DNA of 5,937 nucleotides from Aquabacterium sp. (GTDB lineage Bacteria > Pseudomonadota > Gammaproteobacteria > Burkholderiales > Burkholderiaceae_C): NCBI GenBank assembly GCA_030654555.1, contig JAURXG010000181.1, positions 1 through 5,937 on the forward strand. The letters are read 5' to 3'. How positions within the stretch are numbered: the first letter of the stretch is position 1; each line of letters opens with the position of its first letter. Position numbers and translations under genes: made by a program. Below are positions 5,734-5,937 of the stretch, piece by piece. The notes under the pieces were generated by a model. The model worked only from the letters and a program-made list of their open reading frames with translations, was not told the origin of the DNA and did not search any database.

Positions 5734-5937
5734 GGCGCCGCGGCGCTGGCGCCCGGCACCGGCAGGCCGGCGGCGGGCTGGCGCTTCGCATCCTGCCGTG
5801 CATTGCGCTGCCGCACCGCCAGCTCGTGCAGGCGGGCAGCCTCCTGGCGGCGCTGGAACTGGGCCTGGCGTTTTCGGTCCGCGTCGCCCGCGCTGGACGG
5901 TGCCGGCGCCGGTGACGCGGCGCGCGCGGGCGGCTTG
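5730..5937 (-). CDS. Unidentified Ala/Arg/Gln-rich protein, C-terminal end only (cut by window edge)
   Basis: One minus-strand frame is open from the right edge to a TGA at 5732-5730, giving the last 68 residues of a protein. I do not recognise it. It begins with a low-complexity Pro/Ala stretch, has a central charged segment rich in Arg, Gln and Glu (DRKRQAQFQRRQEAARLHEL, then AVRQRNARQDAKRQ) that would form a helix or coiled coil, and ends with an Ala/Gly/Pro tail (GLPVPGASAAAP). Third codon positions are strongly G/C, as in the real genes here. It is convergent with the PP2C gene, its stop lying 24 bases past the PP2C stop. The tail resembles the variable ends of envelope or membrane-linked proteins, but this is only an impression. 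Confidence 0.55.
   Translation of the reverse strand, partial: KPPARAASPAPAPSSAGDADRKRQAQFQRRQEAARLHELAVRQRNARQDAKRQPAAGLPVPGASAAAP

Noticed and set aside
5733..5754. GGGCGCC / GGCGCCC inverted repeat
   Set aside because: It falls in Ala-rich codons at the end of the right-hand partial gene and is readily explained by GC-rich alanine codons.

Overview
The window is very GC-rich (about 70% by eye), with dense, mostly G/C-ending codons. Gene content and order suggest a betaproteobacterium of the order Burkholderiales. The clearest pointers are the ScpB, RluD, BamD and YoaA proteins and the divergent rluD/bamD pair, an arrangement also found in gammaproteobacteria. I cannot name genus or species from sequence alone.

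Layout, left to right. (1) 1-304, minus: the first ~101 codons of scpB (chromosome segregation), running off the left edge. (2) 305-652: a 348-bp spacer with no convincing gene, but with a promoter-like -10 box, a 7-bp inverted repeat close to scpB, a 9-bp hairpin and two pairs of 9-bp direct repeats. (3) 653-1678, minus: rluD (23S rRNA pseudouridine synthase). (4) 1679-1742: a short AT-richer divergent promoter region. (5) 1743-2585, plus: bamD (outer-membrane lipoprotein of the BAM complex), followed by a strong terminator at 2623-2653. (6) 2655-4676, minus: yoaA (iron-sulfur XPD/DinG-type helicase), convergent with bamD. It is translationally coupled (TGATG overlap) to (7) 4676-4897, minus: a small YdcH/DUF465-like helical protein. 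(8) 4898-4925: a 28-bp divergent promoter lying under a symmetric inverted repeat. (9) 4926-5705, plus: a single-domain PP2C-type protein phosphatase. (10) 5730-5937, minus: the C-terminal end of an unidentified Ala/Arg/Gln-rich protein, cut by the right edge.

The genes are mainly housekeeping: ribosome modification, outer-membrane assembly, DNA repair or replication, chromosome partitioning and signalling. Two groups look functionally joined: the divergent rluD/bamD pair sharing a control region, and the DUF465-yoaA operon sharing a tiny promoter with the PP2C gene. I see no transposon, phage, CRISPR, toxin-antitoxin or defence genes, and no clear new system. The points most worth a second look are the operator-like repeat between DUF465 and PP2C, the unexplained 348-bp spacer, and the DUF465-helicase coupling.
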